Below are positions 9,193 to 17,644 of a DNA stretch of 64,000 nucleotides, in pieces. The stretch spans positions 33,550 through 97,549 of the forward strand of contig NZ_BSSA01000033.1 of assembly GCF_030268885.1 (NCBI RefSeq), read 5' to 3'. The notes beneath the pieces are model-generated. The model ran no database searches, was not told the DNA's origin, and was given only the letters and a program-made list of their open reading frames with translations. Position 1 is the stretch's first letter; every line of letters starts with the position of its first letter. The position numbers were made by a program, and so were the translations under genes. This DNA is from Kitasatospora phosalacinea. GTDB taxonomy: Bacteria; Actinomycetota; Actinomycetes; Streptomycetales; Streptomycetaceae.

Positions 9193-9312
9193 GCCTCCCA
9201 TCCGGACTTTAACCGTCGGTCCAGGAATTTCACCTGGTCAACCGGCCGCTGGCTGCGGACGGGTCGCGGACTGTAACCGCCGGTTCGGATTTTCACCGAC
9301 CCCGGAGTGCGC
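9193..9312 (-). promoter_or_regulatory. FMN riboswitch (RFN element)
   Basis: Read on the minus strand, the conserved RFN blocks appear in order: CCGGGGTCGGTGAAAATCCG, ACCGGCGGTTACAGTCCGCG, then CAGGTGAAATTCCTGGACCG, ACGGTTAAAGTCCGGATGGG and a closing GGAGG. The blocks and flanking P1 pairing match the FMN aptamer. About 190 nt separate it from the ribE start, leaving room for an expression platform that controls translation or termination of ribE-ribM-ribAB-ribH. Confidence 0.95.
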
Positions 9313-9423
9313 TGAACGTCACTGGTACTGCACCCACATTGTTGCACGCGCCGGTGGTCGGGCCGCAAGGACGTGTCCTGTGGCCTGGTTCACGTCGGCG
9401 GCGCACGGTGGGAGGGAATAGTT

Positions 9424-9435
9424 CTCCGTACGGAG
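9424..9435. promoter_or_regulatory. 12-bp perfect palindrome upstream of DUF4242 gene
   Basis: CTCCGTACGGAG, self-complementary over 12 bp, lies 28 bp upstream of the ATG of the DUF4242 gene. It could be an operator. No regulator in the window can be assigned to it. Confidence 0.35.
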
Positions 9436-9462
9436 GGCTCCCGGCCGAGGAGTTGAGCCGCG

Positions 9463-9711
9463 ATGGCGATGTTCATGGACGTCCACCACGGAATGGCGGG
9501 CATCACCGCCGAGCAGTTGAAGGCCGCGCACGAGGCGGACCTCGCGGTGCAGGGCGAGGAGGGCGTGGAGTTCCGGCAGGCCTGGGCCGACCCGGACTCG
9601 GGCACCGTCTACTGCCTGTCCTCCGCCCCGACCCGGGAGGCCGTGCAGCGCGTGCACGAGCGCACCGGGCACCCGGCGGACGAGGTGCACCCGGTGCCGC
9701 TGCAGGTCTGA
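9463..9711 (+). CDS. DUF4242 protein, SCO4226-like nickel-binding type
   Basis: 82 aa, small ferredoxin-like alpha/beta protein. Sequence resembles the Streptomyces coelicolor SCO4226 nickel-binding family (DUF4242): MDVHHGMAGITAEQLKAAHEADL near the N-terminus and ERTGHPADEVHPV near the C-terminus, with several histidines. The ATG follows GAGGAG by about 12 nt. Metal binding is inferred from the family. Confidence 0.75.
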   Translation: MAMFMDVHHGMAGITAEQLKAAHEADLAVQGEEGVEFRQAWADPDSGTVYCLSSAPTREAVQRVHERTGHPADEVHPVPLQV

Positions 9712-9757
9712 GACCCCCCTGGCGGCGGGGGCGTGAGCGGCGGTAGCGTCGGGGCAC

Positions 9758-10396
9758 GTGATCTTCGACGCCCTCGCCGCGGACGCGATCCGCGAACCGG
9801 CCCGTCTGCGGGCCCTGTACGAGCAGCCGAGCGAACTGGTGCGGCGCAAGCAGGTGGACCGCCTGCACGAGTCGGCGCGCCGGCTCATCGGCTGCTCCTC
9901 GCTGGTCTTCCTGGCCACCGCCGACGCCGAGGGCAACTGCGACGCCACTCCGCGCGGCGGCCCGCCCGGCTTCGTCGCGGTGCTGGACGAGCGCACCCTG
10001 GCGATCCCCGACGCCACCGGCAACCGGCGCCTGGACAGCCTGCACAACATCGCCGCCACCGGCCGGGCCGGGCTGGTCTTCCTCGTCCCCGGCCGGGCCG
10101 CCACCCTGCGGGTCAACGGGCGGGCCTGCGTCAGCGAGGACCCGGAGCTGCTGGCCCGGCTGACGCCGGTGGGGAAGCCGCCGCGCACCGCGATCGTGGT
10201 GGCCGCGGACGAGGTCTACCAGCACTGCCCGAAGGCGCTGCTGCGCGCCTCCGCCTGGCGGCCCGAACAGTGGCTGCCCGCCGACGCGGCGCCCAGCTCG
10301 GCCGAGATCACCCTCTCCCACCTGGGGGACCCGGCACTGACCCTGGAGCAGGTGCTGGCCGCGGAGGAGGAGTCGCTGCGGCTGCGCTACGAGTGA
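9758..10396 (+). CDS. PPOX-type FMN-dependent flavoprotein
   Basis: 212 aa, pyridoxamine 5'-phosphate oxidase-like split-barrel fold (about 45-185), close to the MSMEG_1061-type flavoproteins: LVFLATADAEGNCDATPRGG, IPDATGNRRLDSLHNI and GRAGLVFLVPGR. These use FMN or F420 in redox reactions; the substrate is unknown. The GTG start lies 46 bp after the DUF4242 gene, so co-transcription is possible. Confidence 0.82.
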   Translation: MIFDALAADAIREPARLRALYEQPSELVRRKQVDRLHESARRLIGCSSLVFLATADAEGNCDATPRGGPPGFVAVLDERTLAIPDATGNRRLDSLHNIAATGRAGLVFLVPGRAATLRVNGRACVSEDPELLARLTPVGKPPRTAIVVAADEVYQHCPKALLRASAWRPEQWLPADAAPSSAEITLSHLGDPALTLEQVLAAEEESLRLRYE

Positions 10397-10476
10397 GCGG
10401 GGGGCGGCGCCGGACGGGGGTGGGTGCATGCTGGGGGGACGGGGTTCCCGCATAGGCGGAACTTTGGGGGGTCATA

Positions 10477-10506
10477 GCTTCGGCTTATGACGACATAAGC
10501 CGGAGC
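10477..10506. promoter_or_regulatory. 13-bp inverted repeat upstream of fprA
   Basis: GCTTCGGCTTATG, spacer ACGA, then CATAAGCCGGAGC: 13 pairs with one T-G pair, the inner 9 bp perfect. It sits 72 bp upstream of the fprA ATG. It is far more AT-rich than its surroundings and has no role as a terminator for the gene 80 bp upstream that is obvious from position. An operator or a 5' UTR hairpin are both possible. Confidence 0.5.
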
Positions 10507-10578
10507 CCCGTACCGGGCGCGCCCGCCGGCCGCAAGGCTGGGCGGTACGCGCCCCGAGTCGAACAGGAGTACCTGCCC

Positions 10579-11970
10579 ATGCCCCGCCCCGTCCGGGTGG
10601 CCATCGTCGGTTCCGGCCCCGCCGGGATCTACGCCGCCGACGCGCTGCTGAAGTCCGAGCTGGCCGCCGCCCCCGGCGTCTCCATCGACCTGATCGAGCG
10701 CCTGCCCGCCCCCTTCGGCCTGATCCGCTACGGCGTCGCCCCCGACCACCCCCGGATCAAGGGCATCATCACGGCCCTGCACCAGGTCCTCGACAAGCCC
10801 CAGGTCCGCCTGCTCGGCAACGTCGACTACCCCGGCGACCTCTCGCTCGACGAGCTGCACCGCTTCTACGACGCCCTGGTCTTCGCCACCGGCGCCGAGG
10901 CCGACCGCGACCTGAACATCCCCGGCATCGAGCTGGACGGCTCGTACGGCGCCGCCGACTTCGTCTCCTGGTACGACGGCCACCCCGAGGTGCCGCGGAC
11001 CTGGCCGCTGGAGGCCGAGCAGGTCGCCGTCCTCGGCGTCGGCAACGTCGCGCTCGACGTCGCCCGCATCCTCGCCAAGACCGCGGACGAGCTGCTGCCC
11101 ACCGAGATCCCGCCGAACGTGTACGAGGGCCTGGCCGCGAACCGGGCCGTCGAGGTGCACGTGTTCGGGCGGCGCGGGCCCGCGCAGGCCAAGTTCTCGC
11201 CGATGGAGCTGCGCGAGCTCGACCACTCCCCCACCATCGAGGTGGTCGTCGACCCCGAGGACATCGACTACGACGAGGGCTCCATCGCCACCCGGCGCGC
11301 CAACAAGCAGGCCGACATGGTCGCCTCCACGCTGGAGAACTGGGCGATCCGCGACGTCGGCAACCGGCCGCACCGCATCCACCTGCACTTCTTCGAGAAC
11401 CCGGTCGAGGTGCTCGGCGAGGACGGCCGCGTCGTCGCGCTGCGCACCGAGCGCACCGAACTCGACGGCACCGGCAACACGGTCGGCACCGGCACCTTCC
11501 GCGAGTGGCCCGTCCAGGCGGTCTACCGGGCGGTCGGCTACCGCTCCGACGAACTGCCCAAGCTGCCGTTCGACGCCCTCAGCGCGACCGTCCCGCACGA
11601 GGCCGGGCGGGTCCAGGAGAACGGCGCCCACCTGCCGTCCGTCTACGTCACCGGCTGGGTCAAGCGCGGCCCCGTCGGCCTGATCGGCCACACCAAGGGC
11701 GACGCCAACGAGACCGTCGCCTGCCTGGTCGCCGACCACGCCGCGGGTCTGCTCCGCGAGGCGGCCGAGCCGTCCGAGGACGCGGTCGTCGACTTCCTGC
11801 GCAGCCGCGGCGTCGACTTCACCACCTGGGAGGGGTGGCACCACCTGGACGCCCACGAGAAGGCCCTCGGCGCGGCCGAGGGCCGCGAGCGGGTGAAGGT
11901 CGTCGAGCGGGTGGGCATGCTGGACGCCTCGCGCAGCGACCGGGCGGCGGAGCGCAACAACCTGCGGTAG
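10579..11970 (+). CDS. fprA: Ferredoxin/flavodoxin-NADP+ reductase, adrenodoxin reductase type
   Basis: 463 aa. FAD- and NADPH-binding reductase that passes electrons to ferredoxins, for example for cytochromes P450. FAD-binding GxGxxG (VGSGPAGIYAADAL, about 10-23), NADP-binding GVGNVALDVARIL (about 153-165), and the C-terminal GWVKRGPVGLIGHTKGDANETV (about 358-379) typical of FprA. Monocistronic, with an inverted repeat upstream and a strong hairpin downstream. Confidence 0.93.
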   Translation: MPRPVRVAIVGSGPAGIYAADALLKSELAAAPGVSIDLIERLPAPFGLIRYGVAPDHPRIKGIITALHQVLDKPQVRLLGNVDYPGDLSLDELHRFYDALVFATGAEADRDLNIPGIELDGSYGAADFVSWYDGHPEVPRTWPLEAEQVAVLGVGNVALDVARILAKTADELLPTEIPPNVYEGLAANRAVEVHVFGRRGPAQAKFSPMELRELDHSPTIEVVVDPEDIDYDEGSIATRRANKQADMVASTLENWAIRDVGNRPHRIHLHFFENPVEVLGEDGRVVALRTERTELDGTGNTVGTGTFREWPVQAVYRAVGYRSDELPKLPFDALSATVPHEAGRVQENGAHLPSVYVTGWVKRGPVGLIGHTKGDANETVACLVADHAAGLLREAAEPSEDAVVDFLRSRGVDFTTWEGWHHLDAHEKALGAAEGRERVKVVERVGMLDASRSDRAAERNNLR

Positions 11971-12073
11971 CGCGGGGGGACGCACGGCCGGATCGCGAGA
12001 GGTGCGGGGCGCTGCCCCGGGTCGCGGTCCGGCCGTGCGCGCTCGGTCGGCCGCGCGGTTCCCCGCACCCCGG

Positions 12074-12135
12074 TTCCGCAGCGTCCGGTCCACCGGCGGG
12101 CGGGCCGCCCCGTCGGTGGACCGGACGCTGCGGAA
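12074..12135. terminator. 22-bp perfect hairpin between fprA and a convergent gene
   Basis: Perfect 22-bp arms (12074-12095 and 12114-12135) around an 18-nt GC-rich loop. It sits 3 bp from the stop of the convergent CGNR gene, so it can end both transcripts. Confidence 0.8.
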
Positions 12136-12138
12136 GGG

Positions 12139-12765
12139 TCAGCCCTCCGTCGCGCCGGTGCGGTGGCGGTCGTAGTGGCGGGCGACCCGGGCGCGGTTGC
12201 CGCAGGAGGTCTTGCACCACTCCTGGCGGCCGTGCGCCTTGACGAAGTAGCGGACGCAGCGCGGGGCCTGGCAGGCCCGCAGGTTCGGGCGGTCGGGGCC
12301 GGCCAGGAAGTCGATGACGGCGCGGGCCAGGGCGGCGAGCAGGCGGGCCCGGGCGTCGGGGGTGGTGGAGAGCGGGCGGATCCGGGCCGGGGATCCGTCG
12401 GCGGCCCAGTCCAGCTGCGGGACGACGGGGTCGAGTGCCGCGGCGGCGTTGAGCTGCGCCAGGGCCCGGTCGGCGGGCATCAGCCGGTGCGCGTCGGCGC
12501 GGCTGGCGGGGCCGGGGCTGACCGCGCGGGCGAACAGGGCGCGGGCGGCCCGGCGCAGGGCGATCAGCTCGGTGTGCAACTCCTCGTCCAGGGGCGGGAG
12601 TTCGGTGGTTCCGGTGAAGCGTTCGGCGTGTTCGGCGAGCCAGGCGGCCGCACCGGCGGGTTCGGCCAGGTCGTCGAGCACGCCGCCGTCGCCGTCGTGG
12701 CGGACGGTGCCCACCAAGTCCAGTGCGGGCCGGTGCGGTTGCTGCGCGCCGTCGTCGTCCGCCAT
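12139..12765 (-). CDS. CGNR zinc-finger (ABATE domain) regulator
   Basis: 208 aa. N-terminal ABATE-type domain (about 10-150) and C-terminal CGNR zinc finger (about 155-200) with CQAPRC and WCKTSCGNRARVARHY. Family members are thought to be stress-related DNA-binding regulators. ATG chosen because it has GAGGAG just upstream and the frame beyond it is not conserved-looking. Divergent from the phosphoesterase at 12884, so regulation of that gene is possible. A second, distinct CGNR gene lies at 24486. Confidence 0.85.
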   Translation of the reverse strand: MADDDGAQQPHRPALDLVGTVRHDGDGGVLDDLAEPAGAAAWLAEHAERFTGTTELPPLDEELHTELIALRRAARALFARAVSPGPASRADAHRLMPADRALAQLNAAAALDPVVPQLDWAADGSPARIRPLSTTPDARARLLAALARAVIDFLAGPDRPNLRACQAPRCVRYFVKAHGRQEWCKTSCGNRARVARHYDRHRTGATEG

Positions 12766-12883
12766 GGTCCCTCCTCGCCGTTGCCGCCCGTCCGCGTTCT
12801 CCCTTGCCGAGCGGATCGCCCCTACCCTAGGGTCACTAACGCCAAAGCGAAAGCCAACCATTAGGACGTGGCGAAGGAGCCCG

Positions 12884-13630
12884 ATGACCCTGCTGCTGGC
12901 CCAGATCAGCGACCTCCACCTCGACGGCACCGGGCGCGCCACCGAGCGCGCCGCCCGCGTCGTGCACCACCTGCGCGGGCTGGCCCGTCCCGTCGACGCC
13001 CTGCTGGTCACCGGCGACATCGCCGACCACGGCGCGGAGGACGAGTACCGGGAGGCGGCCGAACTGCTCGCCGACCTGCCCTTCCCCGTCCTGTCCTGCC
13101 CCGGCAACCACGACGCGCGCCCCGCCTACCGCAAGGCACTGCTCGGCGAGGAGCCGGACACCACGCCGGTCAACCGGGCGCACCTGGTCGGCGGCGCCGC
13201 GGTCCTGACGGTCGACTCGACGATCCCGGGGCGGGACGAGGGCCTGCTGGAGCCCGCGACGCTCGCCTGGATCGACCGCACCCTGAACGGACTCCCGCCC
13301 GGCACACCGGCGCTGATCGCCTTCCACCAGCCGCCGGTGGCCCTGCACCACCCGCTGCCCGACGCGTACGCCCTGCAGCGCCCCGAGGACCTCGCCGCCC
13401 TGCTCGACGCCCACCCCGAGGTCGTCGCCCTGATCACCGGACACGCCCACACCGCCGCCGCGTCGACCTTCGCCGGACGCCCGCTGATCGTCGGGCCCGC
13501 CATCACCTGGACGCTCCAACTCCCCTGGGAGACGGAGGACTTCATCGGTCGCGACCAGCCGCCCGCACTCGCCTACCACGTCCTGGACGAGGAGCGGCGA
13601 CTCACCACGCACTACCGCGTCGTGCTCTGA
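12884..13630 (+). CDS. CpdA-like calcineurin-type metallophosphoesterase
   Basis: 248 aa. Dimetal phosphodiesterase fold with all five family blocks: QISDLHL, VTGDIADHG, CPGNHDARP, AFHQPP and ITGHAHT. Resembles 3',5'-cyclic nucleotide phosphodiesterase CpdA, but the substrate cannot be proven from sequence. The ATG follows GAAGGAG by 5 nt; the longer upstream frame overlaps the divergent CGNR promoter. Confidence 0.88.
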   Translation: MTLLLAQISDLHLDGTGRATERAARVVHHLRGLARPVDALLVTGDIADHGAEDEYREAAELLADLPFPVLSCPGNHDARPAYRKALLGEEPDTTPVNRAHLVGGAAVLTVDSTIPGRDEGLLEPATLAWIDRTLNGLPPGTPALIAFHQPPVALHHPLPDAYALQRPEDLAALLDAHPEVVALITGHAHTAAASTFAGRPLIVGPAITWTLQLPWETEDFIGRDQPPALAYHVLDEERRLTTHYRVVL

Positions 13631-13733
13631 GCGCCCCGCCCCGGAGGCGCCTCCGCGGCCACCCCGCGCACCGCCGCCGGCCCCTGCGAGCGGCGGCGGG
13701 GCGGGTGTCACCGGGGCCCGGCCGGTCGGCGGT

Positions 13734-13751
13734 TTCTACAGAGGTGTAGAA
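13734..13751. promoter_or_regulatory. Inverted repeat TTCTACA-N4-TGTAGAA upstream of ctaG-like gene
   Basis: Perfect 7-bp arms with a 4-nt spacer, 44 bp upstream of the ATG at 13795. TACA/TGTA half-sites are typical of winged-helix BlaI/CopY-type repressors, which in actinobacteria often control cytochrome oxidase assembly and M56 peptidase genes. No such repressor gene is in the window. Confidence 0.55.
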
Positions 13752-13794
13752 CAAAGGCGTCCACCCCGGGACCGTCCGAAGGAGACCCGCCGAG

Positions 13795-14784
13795 ATGACC
13801 GACCCCGCGGCCGTCGCGCCCTGGCACTGGTCGGCGTTGGCCGACAGCTGGACCCCGGAACCGGTGGTCCTCGCCCTGTGCGCCGCGCTCGCGGCCGGCT
13901 ACCTGGTGGGGGCGCGCCGCCACCGGGCGGGCGGGGGCGGCCGCTGGCCCTGGTACCGCACGATGGCGTTCCTGGGCGGGCTCGCGGTCTGGGGCTGGAC
14001 GACCTGCTCGGGCCTCGGGGTGTACGAGCGGGTGCTGTTCACCGACCGGGCGGTGCAGTTGGTGCTGCTGCTGATGCTGGTCCCGATGCTGCTGGCGCTC
14101 GGCGCGCCGGTCTCGCTGCTGGCCGCGGCGCTGCCGGAGGCGGGCCGCGGGCGGCTGCGGGCGGCGCTGTCCGGGCGGGTCTCGCGGGTGCTGATGTTCC
14201 CGCTGGTGTCGACCGTGCTGCTGGTCGCGCCGCCCTGGCTGCTGTACTTCACGCCCTGCTACGGGCACACTCTGACCAGCCCGGTCTGGAACACCGGCTT
14301 CCACCTGGTGCCGGTGCTGCTGGGCCTGCTCTACTTCTGGCCGCGCCTGCAGCTGGACCCGGTCGCGCACGCGTACCCGCTGCTGATCGGCGTGGTGATC
14401 ACCTTCGTGGAGGTGGTCTTCGACGCGGCCCTCGCACTCGTCCTGCTGTACGGCGGGCACGTGGTCGCCGAGCCGTACTACACGGCGCTGGCCCGCAGTT
14501 GGGGGCCCGGTCCGGCCCGGGACCAGTTCATCGGGGGCAACGCGATCTGGATCCTCGGCGACCTGGTCGGCCTGCCCTTCCTGTGCGCGCTGGTCCGCCG
14601 GATGGTCGTCACCGGGCGCGCCGAGACGGCGGCGGTGGACGCGGCGCTGGACGCGGCCGAGCAGGCGCGGGCGGCGCGGGCCGGGGCGGAGGAGTCGGCC
14701 GGGGCGGGCGGGGTGGGCGAGGCGGACGGGGAGCGGCCGTGGTGGCTGGACGACCCCACCCTGCGCCACCGCTACGGGGGCTGA
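13795..14784 (+). CDS. Caa3-type cytochrome c oxidase assembly protein, CtaG/CopD-like
   Basis: 329 aa with about seven membrane helices. Matches the Caa3_CtaG family: WGWTTCSGLGVYERVLFTDRAVQ, TPCYGHTLTSPVWNTGFH and GNAIWILGDLVGLPF. Family members help insert copper into terminal oxidases. The cytosolic C-terminal tail is alanine/glutamate-rich. The inverted repeat at 13734 suggests repressor control. The next genes carry CsoR-type boxes, so a copper theme is plausible. Confidence 0.87.
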   Translation: MTDPAAVAPWHWSALADSWTPEPVVLALCAALAAGYLVGARRHRAGGGGRWPWYRTMAFLGGLAVWGWTTCSGLGVYERVLFTDRAVQLVLLLMLVPMLLALGAPVSLLAAALPEAGRGRLRAALSGRVSRVLMFPLVSTVLLVAPPWLLYFTPCYGHTLTSPVWNTGFHLVPVLLGLLYFWPRLQLDPVAHAYPLLIGVVITFVEVVFDAALALVLLYGGHVVAEPYYTALARSWGPGPARDQFIGGNAIWILGDLVGLPFLCALVRRMVVTGRAETAAVDAALDAAEQARAARAGAEESAGAGGVGEADGERPWWLDDPTLRHRYGG

Positions 14785-14875
14785 CCCCGGCGGTGCGACG
14801 CAGCTCACGGGCCGGGTGCGCCGCGCCGCGGGAATGCACCTGCGGGCCCCCGGGTTGCACCGGGCGTACGGTTGA

Positions 14876-14891
14876 ATACCCAGGGGGGTAT
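14876..14891. promoter_or_regulatory. CsoR-type operator 1
   Basis: ATACCCAGGGGGGTAT: arms ATACCC and GGGTAT with a 4-nt spacer. This is the G/C-tract palindrome bound by CsoR-family repressors (copper CsoR or persulfide CstR). It ends 19 bp before the ATG of the DUF302 gene, so bound repressor would block transcription start. Confidence 0.75.
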
Positions 14892-14910
14892 CGACGAGAG
14901 GTCCGACGAC

Positions 14911-15309
14911 ATGACGCACGCGCCCGGCATCACCGCCACCCTCACCGGCACTCCCTTCGCGGAGGCCGCCGAGCAGGTCCGCACGGCCCTCGCCGAACAG
15001 GGTTTCGGCGTCCTCACCGAGATCGACCTGACGGCCACCCTGCGCACCAAGCTCGGCGTCGAGCTGGAGGACTACCTGGTCCTCGGCGCCTGCAACCCCC
15101 CGATCGCCCACCGCGCCCTGGAGGCCGACCGCCGGATCGGCCTGCTGCTGCCCTGCAACGTGGTGCTGCGCGCCGTCCCCGAGGGCGTCCTGGTCGAGGC
15201 CATGGACCCCCAGCTGATGGTGCAGTTCACCGGACGGCCCGAACTCGCCGAGGTCGCCGACGAGGCCGCCGCCCGCCTGCGCGCGGCGCTCGCCTCGCTG
15301 GGCGGCTGA
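14911..15309 (+). CDS. DUF302 domain protein
   Basis: 132 aa, single DUF302 domain (alpha/beta, TTHA1732-like): FAEAAEQVRTALAEQGFGVLTEIDLTATL, YLVLGACNPPIAHRALEADRRIGLLLPCNVV. The ATG with GAGAGG upstream was chosen over an in-frame ATG at 14872 that would lie inside the operator. DUF302 has no settled biochemical role. Its CsoR-type box and the matching box before the MMPL gene suggest induction by copper or reactive sulfur. Confidence 0.85.
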   Translation: MTHAPGITATLTGTPFAEAAEQVRTALAEQGFGVLTEIDLTATLRTKLGVELEDYLVLGACNPPIAHRALEADRRIGLLLPCNVVLRAVPEGVLVEAMDPQLMVQFTGRPELAEVADEAAARLRAALASLGG

Positions 15310-15391
15310 GCGACCGACCGGCCGGCTGACCGACCGGCCGCCCGGGGCACCCCCGCGCAGGGGACGCCCCGGGCGCAGCACGACCTCCTGG

Positions 15392-15407
15392 ATACCCCCC
15401 AGGGTAT
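15392..15407. promoter_or_regulatory. CsoR-type operator 2
   Basis: ATACCCCCCAGGGTAT: ATACCC and GGGTAT arms with a 4-nt spacer, the same architecture as the box at 14876 but nearly in the opposite orientation. It lies 31 bp before the MMPL start codon. Two identical-type boxes before adjacent genes point to one regulator. Confidence 0.75.
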
Positions 15408-15438
15408 TATTCGTTCCCTCGCGCTTGGAGAGAGACCA

Positions 15439-17604
15439 GTGAACCGCCCCTCCCCCGCCCCGGCGGCCCCCGCCCCGGTGGCCCCGGCCGCCCCGCCCCG
15501 GCCCGGGCTGCTGGGCCGACTCGGCGTGTGGTCCGTGCACCACGTCAAGACCGTGCTGGCCGGTTGGCTGGTGCTGGTGATCGGGCTGGGCGCGTTCGCC
15601 CCGCAGGTCACCTCCGCGCTGTCCGGCGCGGGCTGGCAGGCCGACGGCTCCGAGTCGGTGAAGGTCCGCACGCTCGCCGAGGAGCACTTCGCGGGCAACG
15701 CCTCGTCCGCGCTCCAGATCGTGGTGGCCGCGGACCGCCCCGTCACCGAGCCCGCCGTCCAGCAGACCATCACCAAGGCCGGCGAGATCGCCGCCGCCGA
15801 CCCGCGGATCTCCACCGTCGTGGCGCCGCAGCCCGGCGCCACCATCAGCCAGGACGGCCGCACCGCCCTCCTGCTGGCCGGCGCCGCCGCGTCCCCGGAC
15901 GACATGGTCCGCGCCGCCGACGACCTCAAGGAACCGCTGAACGCGCTGTCCACCGACGGGATCAGCGTCCACGCCACCGGCGCGTCCGTGCTGTGGAGCG
16001 ACTTCAACACCGCCAACCACGACGCGATGATGAAGTCCGAGATCATGTCCTGGCCGGTCACCCTGGCGATCCTGGTCCTGGCCTTCGGCTCGCTGGTCGC
16101 CGCCGGACTGCCGCTGCTGCTCACCATGGCCGGCCTGGCCGCCTCCGCAGGCTCGCTGGTCCTGATCAGCCACCTGTTCCCGGTCTCCATCTGGGCGATG
16201 AACTTCGCCATGATGTTCGCCCTCGCCCTCGGCATCGACTACGCCCTGTTCCTGGTGGTCCGCTTCCGCAGCGCCCGGACGGGCCGCTCGCTCAGCAGCG
16301 CCGGGGCGGTCGCGGAGACCATGGACACCGCGGGCAAGGCCGTCCTGCTCTCCGGCGCGACCGTGCTGGTCAGCCTGTCCGCCGTCATGCTCGTCCCCTC
16401 CCCCGCGTTCCGGTCCATGGCCGGCGGCATCATGCTCGCCGTCCTGTTCGTGCTCGCCGCCACCCTCACCCTGCTGCCCGCCGTCCTCGGCAAGCTCGGC
16501 CACCGCGTCGACGCCCTCGCCCTGCCCTGGGTCAAGACCGGCGAACACCGCTCCCCGCGCTTCGCCGCCTGGGGCGAGCGCCTGTGGAGGCACCCGCTGC
16601 GCTGGGGCGCCCTCGCCCTGGCCGTGCTCATCGCCCTGGCCGCGCCCGTGATCGGGCTGCGCACCGCGATGCCCTCGATCACCGTGCTGCCCACCGACGC
16701 CAGCGCCCGGGCCGGCTACACCGCCGTCCAGCAGGCCTTCGGCCCCGGCGCACCCGGCACCCTGCAGATCCTCACCCCCGCCGACCAGGCCGACACCACC
16801 GCCCACGCGATCGCCGCGAACCCCGGCATCGCCGGCGTGATGCCCGCCCAGAACGCCGCCGACGGCTCCGGCTGGTCGATGATCCAGGCCGTCCCCACCG
16901 TCGACCCCTCCAGCCCCGACCTGTCCGGCACCGTCCACTCCCTGCGCGACGCGCTTCCCGCCGACGCCCTGGTCGGCGGCGCCGCGGTGGAGAACCTCGA
17001 CCTGCAGCACCTGCTGACCGAGAAGACCCCGCTGGTGATCGGCGTCGTCATGGCGCTCGGCTTCGTCCTGCTGCTGTTCGCGCTGCGCGCCCCGCTGATC
17101 GCCGCGCTCGGCACCCTCGCCAGCCTGCTGTCCACCGGCGCCGCGTTCGGCGTGGCCCGGCTGGTCTTCCAGGACGGCCACGGCGCGGGGCTGCTCGGCT
17201 TCAGGTCCCAGGGATTCCTGGACGGCTGGGCACCGGTGTTCTTCTTCGCGATGATCTTCGCGATCGCGATGGACTACACCGTCTTCCTGCTCGCCTCCGC
17301 CAAGGAGCACTACGAGCGCACCGGCGACCCCAGGGAGGCCATGGTCGGCGCCCTCGCCCACTCCGGCCGGGTGATCTTCGCGGCAGCCGGCGTCATGGTC
17401 GCGGTGTTCTTCACCTTCGCCCTCTCCGGCCCGCTGCCGCCCAAGGAGATGGGCATCGTCCTCGGCGTGGCCGTCCTGCTCGACGCGGCCCTCGTCCGCC
17501 TGGTCCTGCTGCCCGTCATCCTCCGCCTGACCGGTCGCGCCGCCTGGCACACTCCCCGGTGGCTGGACCGCGTCCTGCCCCGGATCCCGTTCTCGCACTC
17601 CTGA
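15439..17604 (+). CDS. MMPL/RND-superfamily membrane exporter
   Basis: 721 aa, twelve predicted membrane helices in two repeats, each with a large extracytoplasmic loop. Both halves carry the MMPL proton-relay motif: ALGIDYALFLVVRFR and AIAMDYTVFLLASAKEHY. The proline/alanine-rich N-terminus precedes the first helix. GTG start with GGAGAGAG upstream. Family members export lipids or siderophores; the cargo is unknown. A CsoR-type box at 15392 suggests metal or sulfur-stress control. Forms a likely operon with the small cysteine protein 40 bp downstream. Confidence 0.88.
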   Translation: MNRPSPAPAAPAPVAPAAPPRPGLLGRLGVWSVHHVKTVLAGWLVLVIGLGAFAPQVTSALSGAGWQADGSESVKVRTLAEEHFAGNASSALQIVVAADRPVTEPAVQQTITKAGEIAAADPRISTVVAPQPGATISQDGRTALLLAGAAASPDDMVRAADDLKEPLNALSTDGISVHATGASVLWSDFNTANHDAMMKSEIMSWPVTLAILVLAFGSLVAAGLPLLLTMAGLAASAGSLVLISHLFPVSIWAMNFAMMFALALGIDYALFLVVRFRSARTGRSLSSAGAVAETMDTAGKAVLLSGATVLVSLSAVMLVPSPAFRSMAGGIMLAVLFVLAATLTLLPAVLGKLGHRVDALALPWVKTGEHRSPRFAAWGERLWRHPLRWGALALAVLIALAAPVIGLRTAMPSITVLPTDASARAGYTAVQQAFGPGAPGTLQILTPADQADTTAHAIAANPGIAGVMPAQNAADGSGWSMIQAVPTVDPSSPDLSGTVHSLRDALPADALVGGAAVENLDLQHLLTEKTPLVIGVVMALGFVLLLFALRAPLIAALGTLASLLSTGAAFGVARLVFQDGHGAGLLGFRSQGFLDGWAPVFFFAMIFAIAMDYTVFLLASAKEHYERTGDPREAMVGALAHSGRVIFAAAGVMVAVFFTFALSGPLPPKEMGIVLGVAVLLDAALVRLVLLPVILRLTGRAAWHTPRWLDRVLPRIPFSHS

Positions 17605-17644
17605 TCCCCGTTCGTCCCCCTGTAGAAGCAGAAGGAGCACTCCC

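Noticed and set aside
8341..9201. An N-terminally extended riboflavin synthase beginning at 9201.
   Set aside because: The extension would be read from the riboswitch leader; VFTGIIEELG is the known family N-terminus with GAGGAG upstream.
12824..12833. ACCCTAGGGT palindrome between the first CGNR gene and the phosphoesterase as a CGNR operator.
   Set aside because: Only 10 bp and without a second copy; it does not resemble the operator at 25125.
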